A stretch of 64,000 nucleotides of DNA from Rhodococcus sp. KRD162 (GTDB lineage Bacteria > Actinomycetota > Actinomycetes > Mycobacteriales > Mycobacteriaceae). The position numbers and the translations under genes are program-made. Position 1 is the first letter of the stretch. Every line of letters starts with the position of its first letter. Of the stretch, positions 55,618 to 64,000 are shown piece by piece. Location: NCBI RefSeq assembly GCF_017168335.1, contig NZ_JABFAU010000011.1, positions 7,270-71,269 of the forward strand. Direction: 5' to 3'. Under the pieces are notes generated by a model. That model made no database searches, had not been told where the DNA came from, and was given only the letters and a program-made list of their open reading frames with translations.

Positions 55618-56737
55618 CCTGCACCTGACTTACTTCGGCAGAGACCGCATCGATCTTGTTGGACAGTTCCTGGCGCTGAGGTTCGGTTACGGTGTCGTAG
55701 GAGACGAAGCCGTCGCCGTTGCGGTACTTGGCGAGTTCGGCGTCGAGTTCGGCGAAACGCGCATCGATGGCGGTGCCCAACTCTGCGTTGCGCTCGTCGA
55801 GGATGGGGCGAACGGCGGCAATGGCTGCTTGGGAGCCGTCGACGTTGGCCTGGAAGTCCCACAGGTCGGTGTGGGAGAAGAAGTCCTCTTCTCCGCTGAT
55901 CTTGGTCCTGGCCACCTCGTCGAGCAATCCTTGCGCGCCACCGGCCACCTGGATCGGATCGATGGTGAAATCCTCGGCCTTGACCTTGTCGGCGAGCTCC
56001 GAGATATCGGCCTCGAGCTGATCGGCGATCTTGTTGGTATCGGGCTGCAGTCCCTGAGACCACAGGTCCTTCTCTATGCGGTGGAAACCGGTCCACTCGG
56101 CACCGGGCTCCACGTCCGGCTCGCGCAGGTCGATGCGGGGGTCGAGGTCGTCCGGGAAGCTCTCGGCAACAGGCTCGATGCGTTCGTAATAGCTTCGCGC
56201 AATGGGGAACTGGGCTTTCGCTGCAGCCACGTCACCGCTCTTGACTGCGGCGACGAACGAGGCCGTGGTGTCTTGCAATGCGTCGATCTGGCTGACGACG
56301 TAGCGCTTGTATCCGGCGGCCGCCTCGGTGAGGAGGCCGTCCTCGTCGGCATCGCGGACCGAATCTCCGGTGACGACGAAATCGGCTCGAATGCCGTCGC
56401 CCACCATGCCTGCCTTGCATGCGGTCGTGTAGGTGCCTGGGTCGGGCAGAGCCACGATCAGCTGACGCGTCAGTCCCGGTCCGATGTTCTCCACCTCGCC
56501 CATGACGCGGTCACCCTCGCCGTAGACGTAGAACTCGGTGACCTTGCTGCCGTTGTTGGTGATCTGGAACGTCGAGTTACCGGTGGTGGCCTCGGACGCG
56601 CTGACCTCGCAGGACGAGTCGGTCGAGGTGACGGTGATGTCGCCGGCCGCGGCGTCGACGGAGGACTTCTCGGTGCACGCGACGAGAGTCATCGGCAGAG
56701 CTGCTACGGCGGCCAGTGCGTAGGTGGAACGTCGCAT
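55598..56737 (-). CDS. efeO: Iron uptake lipoprotein EfeO
   Basis: The 379-residue lipoprotein has a lipobox with Cys21 (LPMTLVAC). An N-terminal cupredoxin-like domain (residues 35-120, FQITNNGSKVTEFYVYGEGDR) precedes the M75 peptidase-like domain with EWTGFHRIEKDLW, the HxxE iron-binding motif. It binds ferrous or ferric iron and passes it to EfeU. ATG 56737 is chosen; the frame runs much further upstream through efeU and is a shadow there. Confidence 0.94.
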   Translation of the reverse strand: MRRSTYALAAVAALPMTLVACTEKSSVDAAAGDITVTSTDSSCEVSASEATTGNSTFQITNNGSKVTEFYVYGEGDRVMGEVENIGPGLTRQLIVALPDPGTYTTACKAGMVGDGIRADFVVTGDSVRDADEDGLLTEAAAGYKRYVVSQIDALQDTTASFVAAVKSGDVAAAKAQFPIARSYYERIEPVAESFPDDLDPRIDLREPDVEPGAEWTGFHRIEKDLWSQGLQPDTNKIADQLEADISELADKVKAEDFTIDPIQVAGGAQGLLDEVARTKISGEEDFFSHTDLWDFQANVDGSQAAIAAVRPILDERNAELGTAIDARFAELDAELAKYRNGDGFVSYDTVTEPQRQELSNKIDAVSAEVSQVQGVVAGQ

Positions 56738-56751
56738 GGTGGTGGTGCCTT

Positions 56752-57666
56752 TCAGGAGGAGTGCAATGCAGGTTCGGCGGTCGCGGCGACGCGGGCCGGG
56801 CGGAGGAAGAGGCAGAGGACGACCACGATGTAGAGCACCCACGCGATGGCTTGGAAGACAGTGGGTTCGGGGCGGAAGTTGAAGATGCCGCCGAGGACGG
56901 TGCCGTACCAGCTCGAGGCGTCGAAGTGAGCGGTGATGTCGAAGGCGACGGTGCTGCCGCCCGGGAGTACGCCGCCGATCTGCAGTGCGCGGATTCCATA
57001 GGCGAGGATTCCGGCGGCCACCACGATCAGGAAGACGCCGGTGTACTTGAAGAACCGTGCGAAATCGATTCGGACCGCTCCGAGGTACAGCAGCACTGTC
57101 AGCACAGCGGCAACGACGATGCCGAGTAGCAGTCCGAGCAGCGGCCACAGGCTGTCGTTGGTGTTCTCGGCGTAGCCGACCATGAGCAACGCGGTTTCGA
57201 CGCCTTCGCGGCCGACGGCGAAGAAGGCGAGCGTCAGTACGGCAGCAGGCCCGACGGTCAGTGCCTGCTCCATGCCTGCACGTAGTTCGCCGGAGATGTT
57301 CTTCGCGGCGGTGCGCATCCAGAGCACCATTGCGGTGACGATCGCAACGGCAACGAGTGATGCTGCGCCCGCGATGATTTCGGCCGTCAGTCCGGTGACC
57401 GTGGAAGTGCCGTAGTGAATGACGAAGAAGATGGCGGCCACCATCGCGACGGCAAGACCTACGCCGAGCCACACCCATTTGAGGGCGTCGCGGCGGTCGG
57501 CTTTGGCGAGAAACGCGACGAGGATCATCACCACGATGCCGGTTTCGAGACCTTCGCGGAGCCCTATCAGGCCACTGCCGAACATTTGGGTGGCTGTCGA
57601 CGGCGCAGATCCTGCGGCGGCGAGAACGGCTGTGGACACGGGCAGGGCTCCTGAGGCGTCGGGCAT
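56752..57666 (-). CDS. efeU: Iron permease EfeU (Ftr1/OfeT family)
   Basis: The 304-residue membrane permease has the two REGxE-type iron motifs. GLIGLREGLETGIVV lies near residue 30 and FAVGREGVETALLMVGY near 145, each in a membrane helix, within seven helices overall. It imports iron supplied by EfeO and EfeB. ATG 57666 follows GGAAGG. A candidate IdeR-type box lies just upstream. The operon order is efeU-efeO-efeB, inserted between mazG and the lpqU-like gene. Confidence 0.95.
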   Translation of the reverse strand: MPDASGALPVSTAVLAAAGSAPSTATQMFGSGLIGLREGLETGIVVMILVAFLAKADRRDALKWVWLGVGLAVAMVAAIFFVIHYGTSTVTGLTAEIIAGAASLVAVAIVTAMVLWMRTAAKNISGELRAGMEQALTVGPAAVLTLAFFAVGREGVETALLMVGYAENTNDSLWPLLGLLLGIVVAAVLTVLLYLGAVRIDFARFFKYTGVFLIVVAAGILAYGIRALQIGGVLPGGSTVAFDITAHFDASSWYGTVLGGIFNFRPEPTVFQAIAWVLYIVVVLCLFLRPARVAATAEPALHSS

Positions 57667-57684
57667 TGGGTCGCCTTCCCTCTC

Positions 57685-57703
57685 AAAGGGTAGGCGACCC
57701 TCA
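57685..57703 (-). promoter_or_regulatory. Candidate IdeR/DtxR iron box before efeU
   Basis: AAAGGGTAGGCGACCCTCA is an inverted repeat, AGGGT and ACCCT around five bases. Its reverse complement matches 12 of 19 bases of the published IdeR consensus TTAGGTTAGGCTAACCTAA. It lies 18 bases upstream of the efeU ATG. Iron-loaded IdeR would repress the operon. Confidence 0.5.
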
Positions 57704-57813
57704 CGAGTGAAGGCTGTCCAAACATACACCGTGTGTGACTTGTCAAAGACCCGCTCTGGGCAGTTTTTATCGGCCTTTAGCTTTCTATTACCTTCGATGT
57801 GCAGGATGGTGAG

Positions 57814-58536
57814 GTGATCTCACGAATCTGCGTGGCTGCGACTGTCGCGCTCCTGCTCCTCCTGACATCGTGCGGCAGCGGTGCCCCCAAGCGTGAGATT
57901 CCCGAGGGCATCCCGCCCGGTCCGGGTACCCCAGTTCCGGTCATCGACTTCAACGCGCCGGGCCGCACGGCAGACCTGCTACTCGCCTGGGCCGAACCGC
58001 AGTCGGACGCACTGGGCATCTCGGTGACCGCACTCGCGTCGTACGGTCACGCAGCGGCGATCATGGCCGAGACGGACACGGACTGCGGAATCGCGTGGAC
58101 GACACTCGCGGGCATCGGATACATCGAGAGCCGGCACGGCACCTACCAGGGTTCGTCCGTGCAACCGGATGGCCTGGTCTCGCCGCCGATTCGCGGCATT
58201 CCGCTCGACGGCGGACCGGGCGTCGCCGAGATTCCGGACACCGACGGTGGTGTGCTGGACGGTGACACCGAATTCGATCGCGCGATGGGACCCATGCAGT
58301 TCATCCCCGAGACCTGGAAGAAATGGGGCGTCGACGCCAACGGGGATGGCATCGCCGACCCGGACAACATCGACGACGCAGCCCTGACGGCGGCGCGATA
58401 TCTGTGTGCCCGAGGCGGTGATCTGCGGACCGCGCAGGGCTGGGAGACGGCGTTGATGGCCTACAACCTGTCCGGTCAGTACCTCCGTGATGTGCGCGAT
58501 CGGGCGGCCGCGTACTCGGTGGGCACCAGGCCGTAG
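57814..58536 (+). CDS. Lytic transglycosylase-like lipoprotein (LpqU-like)
   Basis: The 240-residue protein has a lipoprotein signal with lipobox Cys20 (LLLLTSC). Its SLT-type domain contains LAGIGYIESRHGTYQGSS, where the Glu near 105 is the catalytic acid. It also has GPMQFIPETWKKWGVDANGDGIADPDNIDDAALTAARYLCARG and a YNLSGQYLRDVR close. It would cut glycan strands of peptidoglycan at the outer face of the membrane. GTG 57814 is preferred, with AGGA seven bases upstream; GTG 57799 is in frame. Position between mazG and eno matches Rv1022 (lpqU). Confidence 0.9.
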   Translation: MISRICVAATVALLLLLTSCGSGAPKREIPEGIPPGPGTPVPVIDFNAPGRTADLLLAWAEPQSDALGISVTALASYGHAAAIMAETDTDCGIAWTTLAGIGYIESRHGTYQGSSVQPDGLVSPPIRGIPLDGGPGVAEIPDTDGGVLDGDTEFDRAMGPMQFIPETWKKWGVDANGDGIADPDNIDDAALTAARYLCARGGDLRTAQGWETALMAYNLSGQYLRDVRDRAAAYSVGTRP

Positions 58537-58566
58537 AGCTCGATGGATCGCGGGCAGTGCGGGTGA

Positions 58567-59910
<1,344 letters not shown>

Positions 59911-59944
59911 CGAACAGGCACGTTCGGCACGAAGTGGAGAGTAG

Positions 59945-60652
59945 ATGATGGCACGGCGCGGCAGGTCCGGGACCAGTCCAGGTGGACGTGATCCCAGACC
60001 CCGTGGCCGGTCGTCGTCGGGTCGCTCCCGGGCCGGAGGTGTGTCTCGAACCGAGAAGACCTTCGGCCGTCCCGCCACCCCGCCGGAGCCGTCCGAGCAG
60101 GTGCGCGACGCGGTTGTCGGCGGCAAAGCCGCTCCCCGCCGCGTCGGTGCTCGTCGGCCCAAGCTGCCCGAGCGGACGTTCTTCGGGCTTTCCACCGGCC
60201 GGGCCGTCATCCTCGGTGTCGTGGTGTGCGCGCTGGCGTTGACGCTCGCGATGCCGTTGCGGACGTATTTCTCCCAGCGCAGTGAACTCGATGCCGTGTT
60301 GGCCGACCGCCAGGCGTTGCAAAACCAAGTAGACGACCTGCAGAAGCAGAAATCTCAGCTCAACGAACCGTCGCGTATCGCCGCCGACGCTCGCGAACGG
60401 CTCCGCTTCGTGATGCCGGGGGAGACGCCCTACCAGGTGCAGCTGCCCGGCGATTACGGGAAGACCCCGGAGCAACTCGTCACCGAGAACGCACCGTCGG
60501 GTCCCTGGTACACCGACCTGTGGAATTCCGCCGTACAGCCCCAGGGTTCGGGTGAGCAGCCGGAGCCCACATCCGCGCCGATGCCGGTCGTTCAGCCAGA
60601 ACCCGTGCCGGACCCATCTGCACCAGAACAAGAAGGAGGACCCGTCGGGTGA
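59945..60652 (+). CDS. FtsB/DivIC-like septum formation initiator
   Basis: The 235-residue protein has a disordered, Arg/Gly/Pro-rich cytoplasmic N-terminus of about 80 residues and one membrane helix at about 86-104 (RAVILGVVVCALALTLAM). A leucine-zipper-like coiled coil follows at 110-142 (SQRSELDAVLADRQALQNQVDDLQKQKSQL) and then a Pro-rich tail. This is the plan of FtsB, which joins FtsQ and FtsL in the divisome. It matches Rv1024. Start ATG 59945 or the next ATG. It overlaps the DUF501 gene by four bases. Confidence 0.88.
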   Translation: MMARRGRSGTSPGGRDPRPRGRSSSGRSRAGGVSRTEKTFGRPATPPEPSEQVRDAVVGGKAAPRRVGARRPKLPERTFFGLSTGRAVILGVVVCALALTLAMPLRTYFSQRSELDAVLADRQALQNQVDDLQKQKSQLNEPSRIAADARERLRFVMPGETPYQVQLPGDYGKTPEQLVTENAPSGPWYTDLWNSAVQPQGSGEQPEPTSAPMPVVQPEPVPDPSAPEQEGGPVG

Positions 60653-61179
60653 ATTCCTCGGCAGTCTCGCAGGAAGATCTCGATGCGGTCGCATCGCAGC
60701 TCGGACGTGAACCGCGTGGCGTACTCGAGATCGCATACCGATCTCCGGACGGTAGGCCGGGCGTGGTGAAAACCGCCCCGAAGCTGCCCGACGGTACGCC
60801 GTTTCCCACCCTGTTCTATTTGACGGACCCTCGGTTGACGGCCGAGGCGAGCCGTCAGGAATCGGCGGGCGTGATGCGGGAGATGACCGAACGCTTGGGC
60901 ACCGATCCCGAACTGGCTGCCGCCTATCTGCGCGCCCATCAGTCGTATCTGGCCGAGCGTGACGAGATCGAATCTCTCGGAACGGATTTCAGTGGCGGCG
61001 GCATGCCCGATCGGGTCAAGTGCCTGCATGTGCTGATCGCGCATTCGTTGGCCAAGGGCCCCGGCGTCAACCCGTTGGGTGACGAGTCGGTCGCGTTGGC
61101 TGCGGAGAACTCGTTGCGCGGCAAGGCTATTCCGGCCGACTGGCCGACCATCGAAGAACTACGTGCGGAGAAGCAATGA
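60649..61179 (+). CDS. DUF501 family protein
   Basis: The 176-residue soluble protein contains the family hallmarks VVKTAPKLPDGTPFPTLFYLTDPRL, AAYLRAHQSYLAERDEI and GGGMPDRVKCLHVLIAHSLAKGPGVNPLGDE. Its function is unknown. It lies between the divisome and ppx genes in most actinomycetes, as Rv1025. GTG 60649 overlaps the previous stop (GTGA). The conserved CLH and histidine-rich segment suggests a metal or active site, unproven. Confidence 0.9.
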   Translation: MNSSAVSQEDLDAVASQLGREPRGVLEIAYRSPDGRPGVVKTAPKLPDGTPFPTLFYLTDPRLTAEASRQESAGVMREMTERLGTDPELAAAYLRAHQSYLAERDEIESLGTDFSGGGMPDRVKCLHVLIAHSLAKGPGVNPLGDESVALAAENSLRGKAIPADWPTIEELRAEKQ

Positions 61180-62120
61180 CCAGGGTTGCAGCAATCGATT
61201 GCGGCACCAACTCGATCCGCCTGCTCGTCGCCGACAACAACGGAAAGTCCCTCGCCGACGTCGCCCGCGAGATGCGAGTGGTGCGGCTCGGGCAGGGCGT
61301 CGACGCGACCGGCGCATTCGTGCCCGAGGCGATCGAGCGCACCCGGGTGGCCTTGGTGGAGTACGCGGAGATCATCCGCAAGACCGGGGCCACCGCTGTG
61401 CGCATGGTTGCCACCTCGGCCACACGGGATGCGTCCAACCGGGAGGATTTCTTCTCGATGGTGCGTGAGGTACTCGGCGAGGTCATCCCCGGTGCCGAGG
61501 CCGAGGTGATCACCGGCGACGAAGAGGCGCGGTTGTCCTTCGCCGGTGCGGTCGGTGAACTCGATTCTGCGGCAGGGCCATTTCTCGTAGTCGATCTGGG
61601 TGGCGGCTCCACCGAGCTCGTACTGGGCGATGCAAAAGGTGTGAAGTCTGCGTTCTCTGCGAACATCGGCTGTGTGCGCCTGACCGAGAGGTTCCTGCAT
61701 TCCGACCCACCCACCGCGGACGAAATCAACGGTGCGCGTGAATATGCCCGCGAGAAACTGGCGGAGGCATTCGAGGAAGTATCGATCGGCGACGCATCGA
61801 GCTGGGTGGGCGTGGCCGGGACGATGACCACCATCGCCGCCATCGCCAAAGAGCTACCCGAGTACGACGCCGATGCCGTGCACTTGTCCCGTGTGCCCTT
61901 CTCGGAGTTGTTCGATGTATGCGAGGACCTGATCGGGATGACGCACACGCAGCGAAGTGCGTTGGGGCCCATGCACCCCGGACGGGTCGACGTCATCGGC
62001 GGCGGCGCCATTGTGTGCAGTGTGTTGGCCGAGGAATTCGAACGACGCGGTGCCGTAAGCTCTTTGACGGTCAGTGAGCACGACATCCTCGACGGTATTG
62101 CGATGTCGATCAAAATCTGA
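61176..62120 (+). CDS. ppx: Exopolyphosphatase/guanosine pentaphosphate phosphohydrolase
   Basis: The 314-residue enzyme belongs to the ASKHA fold. The phosphate-1 loop is AAIDCGTNSIRLLVAD near 5-19 and the phosphate-2 loop LVVDLGGGSTELVLG near 136. TSATRDASNREDF and EVITGDEEARLSFAG lie between. It degrades polyphosphate and may act on pppGpp; the form without an HD domain matches mycobacterial Rv1026. ATG 61176 overlaps the DUF501 stop (ATGA). Confidence 0.94.
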   Translation: MTRVAAIDCGTNSIRLLVADNNGKSLADVAREMRVVRLGQGVDATGAFVPEAIERTRVALVEYAEIIRKTGATAVRMVATSATRDASNREDFFSMVREVLGEVIPGAEAEVITGDEEARLSFAGAVGELDSAAGPFLVVDLGGGSTELVLGDAKGVKSAFSANIGCVRLTERFLHSDPPTADEINGAREYAREKLAEAFEEVSIGDASSWVGVAGTMTTIAAIAKELPEYDADAVHLSRVPFSELFDVCEDLIGMTHTQRSALGPMHPGRVDVIGGGAIVCSVLAEEFERRGAVSSLTVSEHDILDGIAMSIKI

Positions 62121-62131
62121 CCTGCAGTACG

Positions 62132-62205
62132 GCCCCTATAGCCCAATTGGCAGAGGCAGCGGACTTAAAATCCGCACAGTGTCGGTTCGAGTCCGACTGG
62201 GGGCA
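62132..62205 (+). tRNA. tRNA with leucine anticodon UAA, short variable arm
   Basis: The acceptor stem GCCCCTA/TGGGGGC, D-arm, anticodon stem GCGGA/TCCGC and T-arm GTCGG/CCGAC are all sound, and CCA is encoded at 62206-62208. The loop CTTAAAA gives anticodon UAA. The variable region is only about five bases (ACAGT), unlike the long arm of typical bacterial tRNA-Leu. It is 11 bases after ppx and borders the accessory element. Confidence 0.9.
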
Positions 62206-62299
62206 CCACAGTCCATATGGATCCAGATTTCTGGACCAGGACAGTGCTTTTCGGGTGGTAGCGTGGACTTCGACGGCCTACAACGGATTTGAGTGGACA

Positions 62300-62348
62300 A
62301 CCGAGACAGCGGATTTCAGATCCGCGGAGTTTGGCCTCTTCTCTCGGT
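62300..62348. repeat. Hairpin that resembles a tRNA anticodon arm
   Basis: ACCGAGA (62300-62306) and TCTCGGT (62342-62348) are outer arms. Inside, GCGGAT (62309-62314) and ATCCGC (62320-62325) close a five-base loop. The core CAGCGGA...TCCGC repeats the anticodon stem of the tRNA 140 bases upstream. The rest of 62209-62386 holds no gene. Confidence 0.5.
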
Positions 62349-62386
62349 GAGCTCGATATTTTTCCCAGGTCAGGAGCTTGACGTGA

Positions 62387-62572
62387 CCCGTCGTTTTTGT
62401 TCGGTGTCACGACGGTGTCACAACTCCGGCGCACGAGTCCATTTCCCACGCATCGACCACCGCCCTCTACACCTCGGTCTCCTCCGACTTCCGCACCCGC
62501 ACAATGCGTACCGTCCTCGACAACAGCATCGAGCGAGCACTTGCACTGCCTGATCCCGGAGCCGGCACATGA
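62387..62572 (+). pseudogene. C-terminal tail of a tyrosine recombinase
   Basis: The frame is open from 62387 to TGA 62570-62572. It encodes HESISHASTTALYTSVSSD and on to FRTRTMRTVLDNSIERAL. This is the typical end of a phage-type integrase, with the last catalytic Tyr in ALYTSVS and His in the HES/HAS segment. No start codon or catalytic arginine domain precedes it; a stop lies at 62384-62386. The 5' part has been lost or lies elsewhere. Its stop overlaps the next ATG (ATGA), so it once belonged to the same operon. Confidence 0.6.
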
Positions 62573-62916
62573 CCCGTAAACGCCAACTCGACTTCCACTG
62601 GAAGCTCCGCCAACAAATGGCCGCCCACGGCATGTGGAAGACCACCCAACTTGCACCGCTGCTGCGCGAGCGCGGCATCGACCTCTCCGCGGCACAGATC
62701 TACCGGCTCGTCACCGACAAACCCGAACGCCTGTCCATGAAAGTGCTTGTTGCGCTGTGCGACATCTTCGACTGCACACCCAACGACCTGATCACACCCG
62801 AAGCAATCAGCAACCGCGGAGCCCAAGCCGCCGGCGACACGTCTACGCGGAACGTGACCAGCCTGAACCCGGACCTTCGACCCGAACGGGCCCGCATCAC
62901 GGATCCCGATTCGTGA
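62569..62916 (+). CDS. Small HTH protein of the XRE/Cro type
   Basis: The 115-residue protein has a five-helix HTH in residues 10-75: HWKLRQQMAAHGMWKTTQLAPLLRERGIDLSAAQIYRLVTDKPERLSMKVLVALCDIFDCTPNDLI. A disordered tail follows. Such proteins regulate or assist integration in actinobacterial mobile elements, usually next to recombinase genes. It overlaps the recombinase tail by ATGA upstream and the zinc-ribbon gene by GTGA downstream, so the three are one transcription unit. Confidence 0.85.
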   Translation: MTRKRQLDFHWKLRQQMAAHGMWKTTQLAPLLRERGIDLSAAQIYRLVTDKPERLSMKVLVALCDIFDCTPNDLITPEAISNRGAQAAGDTSTRNVTSLNPDLRPERARITDPDS

Positions 62917-64000
62917 GCGGCGCTCGTAAACCCCGCCGGCGCAGTCAATCACCCGATGCGGGCAGACATCACGCCTGTGCACGGTGCAAGGATCACTACC
63001 CCACTGCCGCGCACTGGCCCGACGGTCCGGTCTGCACCTACTGCTACCAGGCTGCCAAACGTACCGAGGGCACATGCACGGCGTGCGGGCACATCGGAAT
63101 TGTCCCCGGCCTGGACGAAGACCACATGCCCTTGTGTGTGCGTTGCGGCGGATTACCGTTGGATCTGACGTGCGACCGGTGCGGCACCGAGACCTGGTTG
63201 GCGAAAGCGAACACCTGCTGGCGGTGCCTGCTCGATGACATCGTCCGCGACCTACTCTCCGGCCGGGACGGAGTCATCCGCGAGTCGTTGGAGCCGCTGG
63301 CAACCGCCATCGTCGCGATGCCCAGGGCGAACAGCGGCGTCACCTAGATTCGCGGAAACCCCACGGTCCGGGAATTACTCGCCGCGCTGGGCGACGGGTC
63401 AGTGGATCCGACACACGACGCCCTCGACGCGCTACCCCGCACACGCACCGTGGAGTACCTCCGAGCATTGATGGTCGAACACTCTGTCCTGCCCCCGCGG
63501 GACCGACTGCTCACCACCTACGAACAATGGCTCCGTGACAAACTCGCAACCACCGTCGACGACGACTCGAGGAAGATCATCGAACGGTTCGGGCGGTGGC
63601 ACCACCTCCGGAAGCTACGCGAACACGCTGAGACAGGTCCAGTAGGTACCGGACCATTCCTGCGAGCGAAACAATCCACGACAGTGGCGATTTCGTTCCT
63701 CAACTGGCTGAACGAGCGTGGGACTGCGCTGAACGAATGCAGCCAACACGATATCGATGCCTGGTACGCAGGTGGCCGCTCCACCCGCCAACACGCGGAA
63801 CGATTCCTCTACTGGGCACGATCGAACAAGCTCACACCCCAACTATCGATTCCCCGCCACACAACGGGCACATACGAGCTGGTCGGCGAGGACGAGCGCC
63901 TGCACATCATCCGCGCCCTGTTGCTGCAAGACGACCTCCCCGCCGTCCACCGCGTCGCAGGATGCCTACTCACCCTCTACGGCCAATCGATCACACGCAT
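62913..64000 (+). pseudogene. Zinc-ribbon tyrosine recombinase, interrupted by TAG, 3' end missing
   Basis: GTG 62913 starts a protein whose first 120 residues hold six CxxC pairs (CARC, CTYC, CTAC, CVRC, CDRC, CWRC), enough for three zinc ribbons. The frame stops at TAG 63345-63347 after NSGVT but is open again from 63348 to the window edge, with no stop in 217 codons. The continuation has the look of an integrase core-binding domain (WLNERGTALNECSQHDIDAWY) and then GCLLTLYGQSITRI, an early catalytic-domain strand. A single TGG-to-TAG change would explain the break. The catalytic residues lie beyond the window. Confidence 0.75.

Overview
The window reads as a chromosomal segment of a high-GC, mycolic-acid-type actinomycete, most likely Rhodococcus or a close Nocardiaceae relative. 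The reasons are GC-rich codon use, frequent GTG/TTG starts, a WS/DGAT wax-ester synthase gene, RpfB, an ergothioneine cluster, protein O-mannosyltransferase, and a long run of genes in the order known from Mycobacterium tuberculosis Rv1002c-Rv1026. No rRNA, CRISPR array or complete insertion sequence was seen.

Layout. Bases 1-7.3 kb are a variable stretch: the end of a hexapeptide acyltransferase, a family 2 glycosyltransferase, a possible decayed methyltransferase, two stand-alone GyrI-like ligand-binding proteins next to a gamma-butyrolactone-receptor-like TetR regulator, a redox and stress group (SDR, SoxR-like, ArsC, NAD(P)-binding protein, GntR) and DoxX. From 7.3 to 31 kb the core block runs pmt, rsmI, metG, tatD, rpfB, rsmA, ispE, an ABC-F ATPase, an acyl-AMP ligase, pth and rplY. 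It is interrupted by an SRPBCC protein, an esterase, a wax-ester synthase, a DNA/RNA nuclease, a WYL regulator, DUF4166, an enoyl-CoA hydratase-like enzyme, pnuC and prfC. From 31 to 44 kb lies a lineage-specific insert: a TetR/EamA exporter pair with a clear operator, ergothioneine genes egtE and egtABCD, a RidA/WYL pair sharing a 12-bp-arm palindrome, and an ABC transporter next to a two-component system. From 44 to 62 kb the core resumes: prs, glmU, tRNA-Gln, TetR, a second butyrolactone-receptor-like regulator, mfd, mazG, then an inserted efeUOB iron-uptake operon, an lpqU-like transglycosylase, eno, ftsB-like, DUF501, ppx and a leucine-anticodon tRNA.

The tRNA marks the right boundary of the core. 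Beyond it is an accessory element: the C-terminal tail of a tyrosine recombinase, a small HTH gene that overlaps it by ATGA, and a zinc-ribbon recombinase gene interrupted by one in-frame TAG but otherwise open to the window edge. This looks like a decaying integrative element at a tRNA attachment site.

Non-coding structure is rich. A dispersed repeat with core TCGTTCCGCAGGCTCCAC occurs five times between genes, usually within inverted arms. A 49-bp imperfect palindrome is tandemly duplicated upstream of efeB's 3' end. Long hairpins sit at several gene ends. Several good palindromic operators are visible (TetR/EamA, RidA/WYL, DoxX, a second WYL gene, and an IdeR-like iron box before efeU).
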